Shown here in pieces: positions 7,690 to 16,181 of a stretch of DNA of 64,000 nt; the first letter of the stretch is position 1, and each line of letters opens with the position of its first letter. Source of the DNA: Actinomadura litoris (GTDB taxonomy: Bacteria > Actinomycetota > Actinomycetes > Streptosporangiales > Streptosporangiaceae); contig NZ_WOFH01000017.1 of NCBI RefSeq assembly GCF_009733595.1, positions 20,823 to 84,822 of the forward strand, read 5' to 3'. Made by a program: the position numbers and the translations under genes. Below the pieces are notes generated by a model that made no database searches, was not told where the DNA came from, and saw only the letters and a program-made list of their open reading frames with translations.

Positions 7690-9336
7690 TCAGCGGATGA
7701 CGTCGTTCGTCAGCGTCCCCGCACCCGACAGCGTCTTGGCCGAGGCGCCGGACGGCGGCTTCGGGTCGCCGAGCTGCGGGACGTGGACCGTCGACTTCGC
7801 GGGCAGGGCGCCCGTCAGGAAGTAGGCGTCGAAGTAGGCGTCCACCGCCGCCGAGCCGCGGTGCACGATGCAGTGCGTGCGGTCGCCGTCCTGGACGACG
7901 AGGTGCGAGCCCTTGAGCCGGCGGTGCAGCTCCAGCGCGCCCTCGTAGGGGGTCGCCGCGTCGTCGGTCGACTGGAACAGGAGGATGTTCTTCGGCAGGT
8001 CCTTGGTGTGCCCCACGTTGACCGGCTTGCCGGCCTTGGCGGGCCAGAACAGGCACGGCGCGTTGTACCAGGCGTTGCCCCAGGTGAGGAACGGGTGCTT
8101 CTTGTTGATCTTCTCGTTGTCGCGCTGCCACTTGCGCCAGCTCAGCGGCCACTGGACGTCGGTGCACTGCACCGCGTCGTAGACGGCGTAGCTGTTGTCG
8201 TCGGCGCCGCCGGTGGTCTGGGCGCCGAAGGTGAGCGCGAACGTGGCGACGTCGCCCTTCGTGAGCGCCGAGAGGGCGTTGCCGTAGCCGTGCCACAGCG
8301 CCTGGTTGCGGCGGTAGGCGGCGTTCTGCAGGACGTCGGTCAGCTCGTCCGGTCCGACGGCGAGGGTCTGGCCGCTGTCGGGGTCCTTGTAGTAGACGGC
8401 CTGCTTCTTCAGCTTGGCGCGCAGCCCGTAGAAGAAGTCGCGGACCTGCTTCTGCTTGGCGCCCAGGTGGTACACGGAGTCGTACTTGGCGAGCCAGCCG
8501 AAGTAGTACTCCATGTTCTTGTCGAACGCGATGTCCTGGTTGAGGTTCGCGTCGTACCAGACGTCGGAGGGGCCGACGTTGCCGTCCAGCACCATGCGCC
8601 CGACGTTCTTCGGGTACACCGTGGCGTAGGTCGAGCCGAGGTAGGTGCCGTAGGAGGCGCCGTAGTAGTCGAGCTTCTTGCTGCCGACCGCCTTGCGGAT
8701 CGACTCCACGTCGTTGACCGAGTCGATGGTCTTGATGTGGTCGAGCAGGCCGATCTTGTCGGACTTCCCGCAGGCGTCCGCGTAGCCCTTGGCCTTCTTC
8801 AGCCACGTGGCGACGGACTTGCCGTCGCCGGTGCCGTAGTCCGGACGGGGCGCGTTGGTGTAGTTCGGGTCGCAGCTGAGCGCCGGGACGCTCCTGCCGA
8901 CGCCGCGCGGGTCGAAGCCGATGACGTTGAACGCCTCGCGCATCGGGGCGGAGTTCTGCGCGAACACGCGGGGCCCGAAGAGCGCGCCGCCGCCGCCGGG
9001 TCCGCCCGGGTTGACGACGATGTCGCCCTTGGCCGCGCCCTTGCCGGTGTGGGGGGTGCGGGTGAGCTGCAGGGTGATCTGCTTGCCGCGGGGCTTGGCG
9101 TAGTCGAGCGGGACCCGGAGCTCGGCGCACTGCACGATCTTGGAGACCGGGTACAGCACGTCGTAAAGGTCGTGCACCTGCTTGACGAAGTCCGCGGGAC
9201 AGGCGTGCCACTTCGGCGCGGCGGGTTTGAACGCTCCCGCCGATCCGGCGGACGGGCCCTGGGCCTGCGCGCTTGTGGCGCCGAGGCCGGTGAGACCGAG
9301 CCCGGCCACCGCGGCCACGACAACGATCCTCTTCAC
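7690..9336 (-). CDS. Secreted tripeptidyl-aminopeptidase-type alpha/beta hydrolase (copy 3)
   Basis: I place the start at the GTG at 9336, which has AGGGGGAT just upstream and gives MKRIVVVAAVAGLGLTGLG, a clean signal peptide ending near ATSAQAQ. The longer frame to 9465 would put 43 uncharged or unlikely residues before it. The mature product is about 520 residues. The catalytic Ser228 lies in GASYG, the Asp in FQSTDDAATP and the His in DGDRTHCIVH. The TAP-like C-terminal domain is present. Compared with the other two copies it carries a somewhat longer middle region around residues 290-340. Extracellular peptide trimming is the expected role. Confidence 0.88.
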   Translation of the reverse strand: MKRIVVVAAVAGLGLTGLGATSAQAQGPSAGSAGAFKPAAPKWHACPADFVKQVHDLYDVLYPVSKIVQCAELRVPLDYAKPRGKQITLQLTRTPHTGKGAAKGDIVVNPGGPGGGGALFGPRVFAQNSAPMREAFNVIGFDPRGVGRSVPALSCDPNYTNAPRPDYGTGDGKSVATWLKKAKGYADACGKSDKIGLLDHIKTIDSVNDVESIRKAVGSKKLDYYGASYGTYLGSTYATVYPKNVGRMVLDGNVGPSDVWYDANLNQDIAFDKNMEYYFGWLAKYDSVYHLGAKQKQVRDFFYGLRAKLKKQAVYYKDPDSGQTLAVGPDELTDVLQNAAYRRNQALWHGYGNALSALTKGDVATFALTFGAQTTGGADDNSYAVYDAVQCTDVQWPLSWRKWQRDNEKINKKHPFLTWGNAWYNAPCLFWPAKAGKPVNVGHTKDLPKNILLFQSTDDAATPYEGALELHRRLKGSHLVVQDGDRTHCIVHRGSAAVDAYFDAYFLTGALPAKSTVHVPQLGDPKPPSGASAKTLSGAGTLTNDVIR

Positions 9337-9435
9337 ATATCCCCCTAAACGTGCTGACTCCAGTTGAGTCAGACATACGGGTAAATGAGTGAAGATTGTG
9401 GCGTCCTGCGCGAGCGCGCCGACAGAGCCCCTGAC

Positions 9436-9478
9436 GAGTGGATGCGGAATCGTGACGAGATCCACGGAACTTCGTGAT
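9436..9478 (-). promoter_or_regulatory. Conserved upstream element of peptidase copy 3
   Basis: Second copy of the element described at 7500-7543, about 100 bases upstream of the GTG at 9336. The TCACG boxes are at 9473-9477 and 9451-9455, again 22 bases apart, and GAGTGGATGC is at 9436-9445. The sequence between the boxes diverges while the boxes and their spacing are kept, which argues for a protein-binding site rather than simple duplication. Confidence 0.55.
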
Positions 9479-9518
9479 CATAAAGAACGTTCCGGTTCCG
9501 GGCGCACGCGCAACGTGA

Positions 9519-9553
9519 GGAAGGCCCCCGGGTCCTCCACCCGGGGGCCTTCC
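9519..9553 (-). terminator. Terminator hairpin after ispG
   Basis: A perfect 15-bp stem (9519-9533 with 9539-9553, five-base loop) lies 26 bases beyond the ispG stop. The T-tract is poor on the minus strand. It closes the dxr-rip1-ispG unit. Confidence 0.75.
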
Positions 9554-9579
9554 TTCTGAGCGGTGCGGGACCGCGGGGC

Positions 9580-10782
9580 TCAGGTCACGATGACGTCGGC
9601 GCCGGGGCCGGAGACCGAGCCGTCCTCGCCGATCTCGATGCCCATCTCCTCGGCGATGCGCACGGCCTCCTCGATGAGCGTCTCGACGATCTGCGACTCG
9701 GGCACGGTCTTCACGACCTCGCCCTTCACGAAGATCTGCCCCTTGCCGTTGCCGGAGGCCACGCCGAGGTCGGCCTCGCGGGCCTCGCCCGGGCCGTTCA
9801 CCACGCAGCCCATCACCGCGACGCGCAGCGGCACGGGGAAGTCCTTCAGCCCGGCGGTGACCTCCTCGGCGAGGGTGTAGACGTCGACCTGCGCGCGCCC
9901 GCACGACGGGCAGGACACGATCTCCAGACCCCGCTGGCGCAGCCCCAGCGACTCCAGGATCGCCGTGCCGACCTTGACCTCCTCGACCGGCGGCGCCGAC
10001 AGCGACACCCGGATCGTGTCGCCGATCCCCTCGGCCAGCAGCGCGCCGAAGGCCACCGCGGACTTGATCGTGCCCTGGAAGGCCGGGCCGGCCTCGGTCA
10101 CGCCGAGGTGCAGCGGGTAGTCGCAGGCGGCGGCGAGCCGCCGGTACGCCTCGATCATCACGACCGGGTCGTTGTGCTTCACCGAGATCTTGATGTCGCG
10201 GAAGCCGTGCTCCTCGAACAGCGAGCACTCCCACAGCGCCGACTCCACCAGCGCCTCGGGCGTGGCCTTGCCGTACTTCTCCAGCAGCCGCTTGTCGAGC
10301 GAGCCCGCGTTCACGCCGATCCGGATCGGGACGCCCGCGTCCCCGGCGGCGCGCGCGATCTCGCCGACCTTGTCGTCGAACCTCTTGATGTTGCCGGGGT
10401 TCACCCGGACGGCGGCGCACCCCGCGTCGATCGCGGCGAACACGTACTTGGGCTGGAAGTGGATGTCGGCGATCACCGGGATCGGGGACTTGCGCGCGAT
10501 CGCGGGCAGCGCGTCGGCGTCGTCCTGCGAGGGGACGGCCACGCGCACGATCTGGCAGCCGGACGCGGTCAGCTCCGCGATCTGCTGGAGCGTGGAGTTC
10601 ACGTCGGCGGTGAGCGTCGTGGTCATCGACTGCACCGACACCGGCGCGTCCCCGCCCACCGGCACGCTCCCGACCATGATCTTGCGGGAGGCGCGGCGCG
10701 GCGCGAGCGGGCGCGGCGCCCCCTGCTCCCCCTGCCCGTCGTCCTCGCCGCGGATCGTCGGAATTCCCAGTGAAACGCTCAT
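9580..10782 (-). CDS. ispG: 4-hydroxy-3-methylbut-2-enyl diphosphate synthase (flavodoxin)
   Basis: Seventh-step enzyme of the MEP isoprenoid pathway: it reductively opens methylerythritol cyclodiphosphate to HMBPP using a [4Fe-4S] cluster. 400 residues from the ATG at 10782, which has GGAGAGG at good spacing; the open frame continues upstream but without support. Visible features are the N-terminal VGSVPVGGDAPVSVQSMTTT barrel strand and the cluster ligands CPSC near residue 290 plus Cys in MGCVVNGPGEA near 330. It lies in the order dxr, rip1, ispG, so two steps of the same pathway flank the protease gene. The length is normal for actinobacterial IspG. Confidence 0.97.
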   Translation of the reverse strand: MSVSLGIPTIRGEDDGQGEQGAPRPLAPRRASRKIMVGSVPVGGDAPVSVQSMTTTLTADVNSTLQQIAELTASGCQIVRVAVPSQDDADALPAIARKSPIPVIADIHFQPKYVFAAIDAGCAAVRVNPGNIKRFDDKVGEIARAAGDAGVPIRIGVNAGSLDKRLLEKYGKATPEALVESALWECSLFEEHGFRDIKISVKHNDPVVMIEAYRRLAAACDYPLHLGVTEAGPAFQGTIKSAVAFGALLAEGIGDTIRVSLSAPPVEEVKVGTAILESLGLRQRGLEIVSCPSCGRAQVDVYTLAEEVTAGLKDFPVPLRVAVMGCVVNGPGEAREADLGVASGNGKGQIFVKGEVVKTVPESQIVETLIEEAVRIAEEMGIEIGEDGSVSGPGADVIVT

Positions 10783-10873
10783 CCCTCTCCTCTGCCTCGC
10801 CTCAACCCGCCCGGAGACGCCAGACCCGTACAAGCCTAGGTGCCCTGGACCAATGCGGTGACGGCGGTCGGTA

Positions 10874-10914
10874 CAAAGGTATGTGACCATTCAACTACGG
10901 ATGGTAAACCTTTG
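10874..10914. promoter_or_regulatory. A/T-richer inverted repeat between rip1 and ispG
   Basis: The 135-base gap between the two genes contains nested inverted repeats: CAAAGGT (10874-10880) with ACCTTTG (10908-10914), and inside them ACCAT with ATGGT. It begins just beyond the rip1 stop codon. It could be an intercistronic hairpin, a partial terminator or part of an ispG promoter; the sequence alone does not decide. Confidence 0.4.
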
Positions 10915-10917
10915 GGG

Positions 10918-12117
10918 TCATTGCGGTATCCGGAGCGGATTGAGGAGGTCGGCGAGGATCAGCAGCACCCCCAGCCCCACCAGCACGAGGAGCGCCAGAT
11001 AGGTGATGGGCATGAGTTTCGTCATATCGACCGTGCCGGGGTCCGGGCGCCCCCGCGCGCGGGCGACGCGGGCGCGGGCCCGCTCGTAGGCGACGACGGC
11101 GAGGTGGCCCCCGTCCAGGGGGAGCAGGGGCAGGACGTTGAGCGCCCCCAGGAAGATGTTCACCGAGACGACGAGCGACAGATACAGCGCGAGCTTGTCC
11201 CGCGCGCTGCTCTCCGAGGAGAAGATCTCGCCCGACACCTCCGTCGCGCCGACCACGCTGCCCACCTGTCCGCCCGGCGTGCTCTCCCGCTCGGGCGTGA
11301 ACAGCTTCGGGACGGCGGAGGGCAGGTCCACCAGCACCGTCCCGATCCCGGCGACCGTCGTCCCGACGCCGCGCGCCGCGAACCCCACGGCCCCCAGCGG
11401 GCCCCTGCGGTCATAACGCCGGCCGACGACCCGGGCGGACATCCCGACGAACGGTCGGCCGCCCACGTCCGCCAGGCGCATCGGCAGCGTCAGCGGACGC
11501 GGCGTCCCAGGCCGCTCGACGACCACCGGCACCGTCCGTCCCGGCTCCGCGTCGCCGATCGCCTCGCGCAGCTCCGCCCAGTCGGCGACGCGGACGCCGC
11601 CGAAGGAGACGACGCGGTCCCCGGCGCGCAGCCCCGCCGTCGCCGCCGGGGAGGGCGGCGCGTTCCGGCCGCAGCCGTCCTGGATCCGCTCGGGCACGCA
11701 GGAGGAGACCTCGTCGACCGTCGAGGTCGCCGTCCCCGGGTCGCGGACGCCGACCGTCAGCGCCATCGCCGCGAGCAGCACGAACGCGAACACGAGGTTG
11801 ACGACGACCCCGGCGCCGATCACGACCGCCCGGCGCCCGGCGGGCTGCCGGTAGAACGCGCGCTCCCGGTCCGCCGCCGGGACCTCCTCCAGCGGCGTGT
11901 AGCCGACGATCTTCACGAACCCGCCCAGCGGGATCGCCTTCACGCCGTACTCCGTCTCGCCCCGCCGCGTCGACCACAGCGTCGGGCCGAACCCGACGAA
12001 GTACTCCGTCGCCTTCATCCCGAACCGCTTGGCGGTCAGCAGGTGCCCGCCCTCGTGCAGCATCACCGACACCAGCAGCGCGACGACGAAGGCCGCGGCG
12101 CCGAGGAGAAAGGCCAT
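10918..12117 (-). CDS. rip1: Site-2 intramembrane metalloprotease (RseP/Rip1 family, M50)
   Basis: 399 residues from the ATG at 12117; upstream codons in the same frame are Arg/Gly-rich and non-conserved. The first membrane segment carries the zinc motif HEGGH at residues 21-25, and a C-terminal membrane segment carries LPLLPLDGGH with the third zinc-ligand Asp. A PDZ domain sits between (about 130-230, including LRAGDRVVSFGGVRVADW). Four membrane segments are apparent. The family cleaves membrane-embedded anti-sigma factors after site-1 proteolysis. Position between dxr and ispG is the usual actinobacterial arrangement. A loop of about 30 residues (CVPERIQDGCGRNAPPSP) before the PDZ core is longer than in E. 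coli RseP. Confidence 0.93.
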   Translation of the reverse strand: MAFLLGAAAFVVALLVSVMLHEGGHLLTAKRFGMKATEYFVGFGPTLWSTRRGETEYGVKAIPLGGFVKIVGYTPLEEVPAADRERAFYRQPAGRRAVVIGAGVVVNLVFAFVLLAAMALTVGVRDPGTATSTVDEVSSCVPERIQDGCGRNAPPSPAATAGLRAGDRVVSFGGVRVADWAELREAIGDAEPGRTVPVVVERPGTPRPLTLPMRLADVGGRPFVGMSARVVGRRYDRRGPLGAVGFAARGVGTTVAGIGTVLVDLPSAVPKLFTPERESTPGGQVGSVVGATEVSGEIFSSESSARDKLALYLSLVVSVNIFLGALNVLPLLPLDGGHLAVVAYERARARVARARGRPDPGTVDMTKLMPITYLALLVLVGLGVLLILADLLNPLRIPQ

Positions 12118-12179
12118 CCGAGCCCCCAGGGGGTTCCGGGGCGGGGCCCCGGGGCCGGCCCCGGGCGGGCCCGGGGCCG

Positions 12180-13445
12180 TCAGTCCTGTCCGGTCAGTTC
12201 CCTGGCCCTGGCGCGCGCCCACCCGTCGGCGGCGAGGACGTCGTCCAGCGTCAGTTCCGCAGGCATGCCCGAACCGAGCCCGTCTATCCGGTCCTCGCCG
12301 TCCCGGCGCCCGCCGCCCCGCACGCTCCCCTCGTGCTCCTCCACCACCCGCGTGACCGTGTCGACGATGCCGAGGAACGGCAGCCGCCCCGCGCGGAACG
12401 CCTCCACGCACTCCTCGTTCGCGGCGTTGTAGACGGCCGGGGCCGTGCCGCCCGCCTCACCCGCCCGCCGCGCCAGCGCCACCGCCGGGAACGCCTCGTC
12501 GTCGAGGGGGAAGACCTCCCAGGTGTGCGGCGCCGTCCAGTCGACCGCCGCCGCCGCGTCCGCGACCCGGTCGGGCCAGTTGATCCCGAGCGCGATCGGC
12601 AGCCGCATGTCGGGCGGGCTCGCCTGCGCCAGCGTCGAGCCGTCGGTGAACTCCACCATCGAGTGGATCACCGACTGCGGGTGGACCATCACCTCGATCC
12701 GGTCCATCGGCACGTCGAACAGCAGGTGCGCCTCGATGACCTCCAGGCCCTTGTTCACGAGCGTCGCGGAGTTGATCGTGACGACCGGGCCCATGTCCCA
12801 CGTCGGGTGGTTCAGCGCCTGCTCGACCGTCACCTCCGTCAGCTCCTCGCGCGCCCGGCCCCGGAACGGCCCGCCGCTCGCCGTCAGCACCAGCCGCCGC
12901 ACCTCGGCCGCGCGACCGCCGCGCAGGCACTGCGCCAGCGCCGAGTGCTCGGAGTCCACCGGCACGATCTGCCCCGGCCGCGCCCGCCCCTTCACCAGCG
13001 GGCCGCCCATGATCAGCGACTCCTTGTTGGCCAGCGCGAGCGTCCGGCCCGCGTCCAGCGCCGCCAGCGTCGACGCCAGGCCCAGCGCGCCCGTCACCCC
13101 GTTCAGGACGACGTCGCACGGCCACGCCGCCACCTCCGCCACCGCGTCCGGACCCGCCACGATCTTCGGGATCGCGTAGTCGCCCGCCGCGTACCCGCGC
13201 CGCTTCGCCTCGGCGTAGAACGCCAGCTGAAGCTCCTGCGCCGCCGACGCCTTCGCCACCGCGACGATCTCCGCGCGGAACTCCAGCGCCTGCTCCGCCA
13301 GCAGCCCCACCCGGCCGCCGCCCGCCGCGAGACCCGTCACCCGGAACCGCCCCGGGTTGCGCCGGATCACATCCAGCGCCTGGGTGCCGATCGAGCCTGT
13401 GGAGCCGAGCACGACGATCTCGCGGACGGCGTCAGAGGAAGACAT
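12180..13445 (-). CDS. dxr: 1-deoxy-D-xylulose-5-phosphate reductoisomerase
   Basis: Second step of the MEP pathway: NADPH-dependent rearrangement and reduction of DXP to MEP. I use the ATG at 13445 (MSSSDAVREIVVLGSTGSIG); an ATG at 13466 or GTG-led frame to 13484 would add 7-13 residues and cannot be excluded. Motifs are the NADPH loop GSTGSIGTQALDV, LALANKESLIMGG, the metal-ligand stretch VPVDSEHSALAQCL and HPQSVIHSMVEF. About 421 residues, roughly 20-30 longer than typical, because of a Gly/Arg-rich insertion near residue 370 (EEHEGSVRGGGRRDGED). The rip1 gene begins 62 bases downstream. Confidence 0.96.
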   Translation of the reverse strand: MSSSDAVREIVVLGSTGSIGTQALDVIRRNPGRFRVTGLAAGGGRVGLLAEQALEFRAEIVAVAKASAAQELQLAFYAEAKRRGYAAGDYAIPKIVAGPDAVAEVAAWPCDVVLNGVTGALGLASTLAALDAGRTLALANKESLIMGGPLVKGRARPGQIVPVDSEHSALAQCLRGGRAAEVRRLVLTASGGPFRGRAREELTEVTVEQALNHPTWDMGPVVTINSATLVNKGLEVIEAHLLFDVPMDRIEVMVHPQSVIHSMVEFTDGSTLAQASPPDMRLPIALGINWPDRVADAAAAVDWTAPHTWEVFPLDDEAFPAVALARRAGEAGGTAPAVYNAANEECVEAFRAGRLPFLGIVDTVTRVVEEHEGSVRGGGRRDGEDRIDGLGSGMPAELTLDDVLAADGWARARARELTGQD

Positions 13446-13633
13446 CACCAGCCCATTGTCATCCATCCCCGCCCCCGCGTTCACCTCTCGACCGCATAGC
13501 CCCCGACGATCACCGTCCGGGCCCCGACACGAAAGCCTTTGCCGCCCCTTTCACCTGCACTAACAGGGACAACAAGGTCTCGCGCCTATAAAGGGAGCTA
13601 CGTGAGTCGACTTCCCGCCAGGGGGATGGGTAC

Positions 13634-13978
13634 ATGGGCCAGACGGGCGAACCGACGGTGGACCCCGCCGCGCTGAGCACCGCCCAGCGCGCGGGCGAGG
13701 CCTGCGTCGCCTGCCGCAAGAGATGGCCCCGGCCGCGCGTCCGCGTCGGCCGCCTGCCGGACTCCACCGGGGTGTTCGCGTGCGACGACTGCGCACCCGC
13801 CCCGCCGGCACCCCGCCCGCGGGGCCCACGGGAACCGGCCGCGACACCGGCGACGCGCCACGACGCCGTCGCCGTGGAGATCTCTCCAGGGAGAAGGGTG
13901 ACCCGGGCCTTCGGGGGGAAGCCCGGGACCACCCCAGGAGCGCGCCCGGCTGGGGGCGGCCGGGCGCGCTCCATTTAA
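13634..13978 (+). CDS. Small Cys-pair protein, hypothetical
   Basis: 114 residues. The ATG is preceded by AGGGGGATGGG, a good ribosome site. The first half has two Cys pairs, ACVACRKRW (about 23-31) and ACDDCAP (about 48-54), a zinc-ribbon-like layout. It resembles short actinomycete proteins of unknown function with a conserved CxxC...CxxC core. The second half (from about 60) is Pro/Arg-rich and looks disordered. The stop codon TAA lies inside the T-rich trailer of a strong terminator (13937-13985), so the mRNA ends right at the stop codon. It is divergent from dxr. Real-gene confidence is moderate. Confidence 0.55.
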   Translation: MGQTGEPTVDPAALSTAQRAGEACVACRKRWPRPRVRVGRLPDSTGVFACDDCAPAPPAPRPRGPREPAATPATRHDAVAVEISPGRRVTRAFGGKPGTTPGARPAGGGRARSI

Positions 13979-13985
13979 TTTTTTG
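13937..13985 (+). terminator. Strong Rho-independent terminator
   Basis: A perfect 14-bp G/C stem (13937-13950 with 13959-13972, 8-base loop) is followed by ATTTAATTTTTTG. This is the best intrinsic terminator in the window. The upstream arm lies within the last codons of the 13634-13978 gene. Confidence 0.88.
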
Positions 13986-14224
13986 TCCTTGGCGGTCGGC
14001 GCTGGCGCGCCTCCCTTCGGCGGACAAAAGGACGATCGCTGGCATCGCTTCGGCTCGCCTGGCGGCTCGCTTCGCGATCAAGTTCTCGCAGGCTCGAACT
14101 TGCCTTCGGACGCGATCGCAACCTTTCGGTCGGCGCTACCTCTGGTTACGGACGTTCCCGCGCTCGGTGCGGTGGCTGAGGCGTTGGTCGGGGTCCGTGC
14201 ACATCGCTTTGCGATCTTTGGGGG

Positions 14225-15424
14225 CTACTGCTTCGTGGACTCGATCCATTTTCTGGTCCAGTCGGCGTAGTCGGTGCACTCGTGCTTGCCCTTCTGGCGG
14301 CCGGTGCAGAGCTTGGTGGGGGTGTGGGCGAAGATGACCTTGTCCAGGTAGGCGCGGTCGCCCACGTGGTAGGCGTTGCAGAAACCGGGCTTCAGGCGGT
14401 CGCCCGCGCACGCCTGCGGGTTGGCGGGGGCCACGCCGGTCCACTCGGCCACCTGCTGCTGGACGTCGGGGGACGCCGTCCACTGGAGCCACTGGTACAT
14501 GCAGTTGGGGTGCTGGACGCGCGCGCCGATCATCCAGGCGTCCATCCAGCCGGTGACGCCCTCGGACGGGACGACGCCCTCGACCGGCTTGGACGCGCGG
14601 GTCAGGACGTCCACCTGGTAGGGCCACGCCTCGCCCAGGACGGCCTCTCCCCCGGCGAACGCGCTGACGGCGTCGGCGGGCAGGTCCCAGTAGGTCTTCA
14701 CGTGCGGGCGCTGGAGGGCCAGGACCTTCGCGACGGCGTCGAGCTGCTTCGGGGTCAGCGAGTACGGGTCGGAGATCTTGAGCTTGCGGTCCCTGGCCCG
14801 CAGGTACAGGGCGGCCTCGGCGATCGAGAGCGGGCTGTCGCGGACGACCAGCCTGCCGGAGTGGCGGCGGGCCTGCCCGGGGTCGAACAGCGCCGCCCAA
14901 CTCGACGGCGTCTCCACGGTGCGCGTGTCGTACATGAGCAGGTTGGAGCCCCACACGTAGGGGACGCCGTAGTACTTGCCGTCGCGCTTGAGCAGGGCGC
15001 GCAGGCGCGGCTCCAGCTTCTTGTAGCCGTCCACGAGGTTGGTGTTGACCGGGGTGGCCTGGCCCTCGGCGATGAGCTGGCCGGCGACCTCGGGGGGCGC
15101 GGCGACGCCGTCGTAGCGGTGGCGCCTGTCGCGCATGAGGGCGGTCATCTCGCGGGGCGTCTTGACGACGTTCCAGTCGACCTTGCAGCCGGTGCGCTTC
15201 TGGAAGGGGGTGACCCAGTTGACGCGGGGGTCGCTGCTGCCGCCCTCGACGGAGCCGGGGAGGGTGACGAGCTTGAGCGTGCCCTCGCCGGGGCCGAGCG
15301 TGCTGGCGACCTGGACGCTGCCGACCGGCTCGTCGCCCGAGCCGCACGACAGCAGGGTCGCGACGGCGAGCACCGCCGCCACCGCAAGCGCCGTGATCGC
15401 CTTGGCCCGCCTCGTGGCCGTCAT
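14225..15424 (-). CDS. Orphan extracellular solute-binding lipoprotein (PotD-like)
   Basis: 399 residues; ATG with GGGAG upstream. Residues 1-26 are a lipoprotein signal ending in LLSC, so Cys27 would be lipidated. The mature part has the PotD/type-2 periplasmic-binding layout: WVTPFQKRTGCKVDW (strand and helix 1), a YDGVAAPPEVAGQLIAEG lobe, GKYYGVPYVWGSNLLMYDTR at the hinge and EAVLGEAWPYQVDVL. No permease or ATPase genes adjoin it, so it is an orphan. It may feed the potABC system at 38-42 kb or another transporter; that is inference. Five Cys residues in the last 80 residues (QACAGD, GFCNAY, KLCTGR, HECTDY) suggest disulfides. Confidence 0.82.
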   Translation of the reverse strand: MTATRRAKAITALAVAAVLAVATLLSCGSGDEPVGSVQVASTLGPGEGTLKLVTLPGSVEGGSSDPRVNWVTPFQKRTGCKVDWNVVKTPREMTALMRDRRHRYDGVAAPPEVAGQLIAEGQATPVNTNLVDGYKKLEPRLRALLKRDGKYYGVPYVWGSNLLMYDTRTVETPSSWAALFDPGQARRHSGRLVVRDSPLSIAEAALYLRARDRKLKISDPYSLTPKQLDAVAKVLALQRPHVKTYWDLPADAVSAFAGGEAVLGEAWPYQVDVLTRASKPVEGVVPSEGVTGWMDAWMIGARVQHPNCMYQWLQWTASPDVQQQVAEWTGVAPANPQACAGDRLKPGFCNAYHVGDRAYLDKVIFAHTPTKLCTGRQKGKHECTDYADWTRKWIESTKQ

Positions 15425-15791
15425 GTCGCTCCCGATCCGTTCCGCGGACCGTCCCCCTCGTGATCCGGCCCGTCGGCGCAGCGTAGCGCCTCCCGCCCGG
15501 CGAGGCGGCCCGGAGCCGGAGCGAGTGCGCTCGGCGGCGACGTTGACGGCGCCTTTTCGGCCGAGCCCTTTTCGGGGTGGGGCATTACTGGCGGGCTCGA
15601 CCGGGTAATTGTGTTCGCTGTTTTATTTTCGGGCTGCGGTTAACACGAGAAACGCCACGGCCCCGGGGGGCAGGTGGGTGCTGGCGACCGCGCCACACAC
15701 GGAGGTTGCTGGAGAGGGATGTGGCGCGTCTACTGCCCTGCCCGGGGCCCTGGCGGCTCCGGTGGGCGTGGCGAGGTTGGGGAACAGCGGA
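15425..15791. other. 367-base intergenic region
   Basis: No convincing gene. It must carry the promoter of the minus-strand lipoprotein gene starting at 15424. A locally A/T-rich run (about 15606-15645, including TTTTATTTTC) is the only compositional feature. Two long overlapping plus-strand frames through here have shadow-like composition and run antisense to the next gene. Confidence 0.4.
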
Positions 15792-16124
15792 TCACTTCGC
15801 GGTGCTGCCCGGCCACGCGATCACCGGAACCCGGCGGGACGGCGACGGTGTGACGCCCTCGAGACGGAGGAGATTCGAGGGACGGCGCGCGTCCTGCCGG
15901 GGGTCGCGGGACGGCCATGGGCCGTCGTCTGCGGGTTTGTCCTGGACCACCTCGATCCATGCGATGAGCCGCTGCGGCGTCTCGGCCTCAAGGAACTCGC
16001 CCGAGCCCGCGCCGCGCGGGGGCAGCGCCCACCACCGACGGGTGAACGGGCCGAACCAGATGGTCCAGCCCGGGAAGCGCCGCCCCAGCGCGTCGACCTC
16101 TGCGGCATGGTCGTCGGCACTCAT
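15792..16124 (-). CDS. Small hypothetical protein
   Basis: 110 residues from the ATG at 16124, with AGGGAG eight bases upstream. The core reads LGRRFPGWTIWFGPFTRRWW, then ALPPRG and TPQRLIAWIEVVQD. This Trp-rich pattern (FPGW.IW...RWWA) recurs in small, uncharacterised actinomycete proteins of about 100 residues, often near cell-surface or mobile functions. No catalytic residues can be named. It is a single gene with an unusually A/T-rich upstream region (16182-16255). Confidence 0.62.
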   Translation of the reverse strand: MSADDHAAEVDALGRRFPGWTIWFGPFTRRWWALPPRGAGSGEFLEAETPQRLIAWIEVVQDKPADDGPWPSRDPRQDARRPSNLLRLEGVTPSPSRRVPVIAWPGSTAK

Positions 16125-16181
16125 AGCGCGCACTCCCTGGCGGACCCCTCGGCCACGGCCCTGACTCAGGGCCCTGACCTT

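Noticed and set aside
7673..10420. 915-codon minus-strand frame across peptidase copy 3 and ispG
   Set aside because: Runs out of frame with both; the composition is Arg/Gly-rich without any motif.
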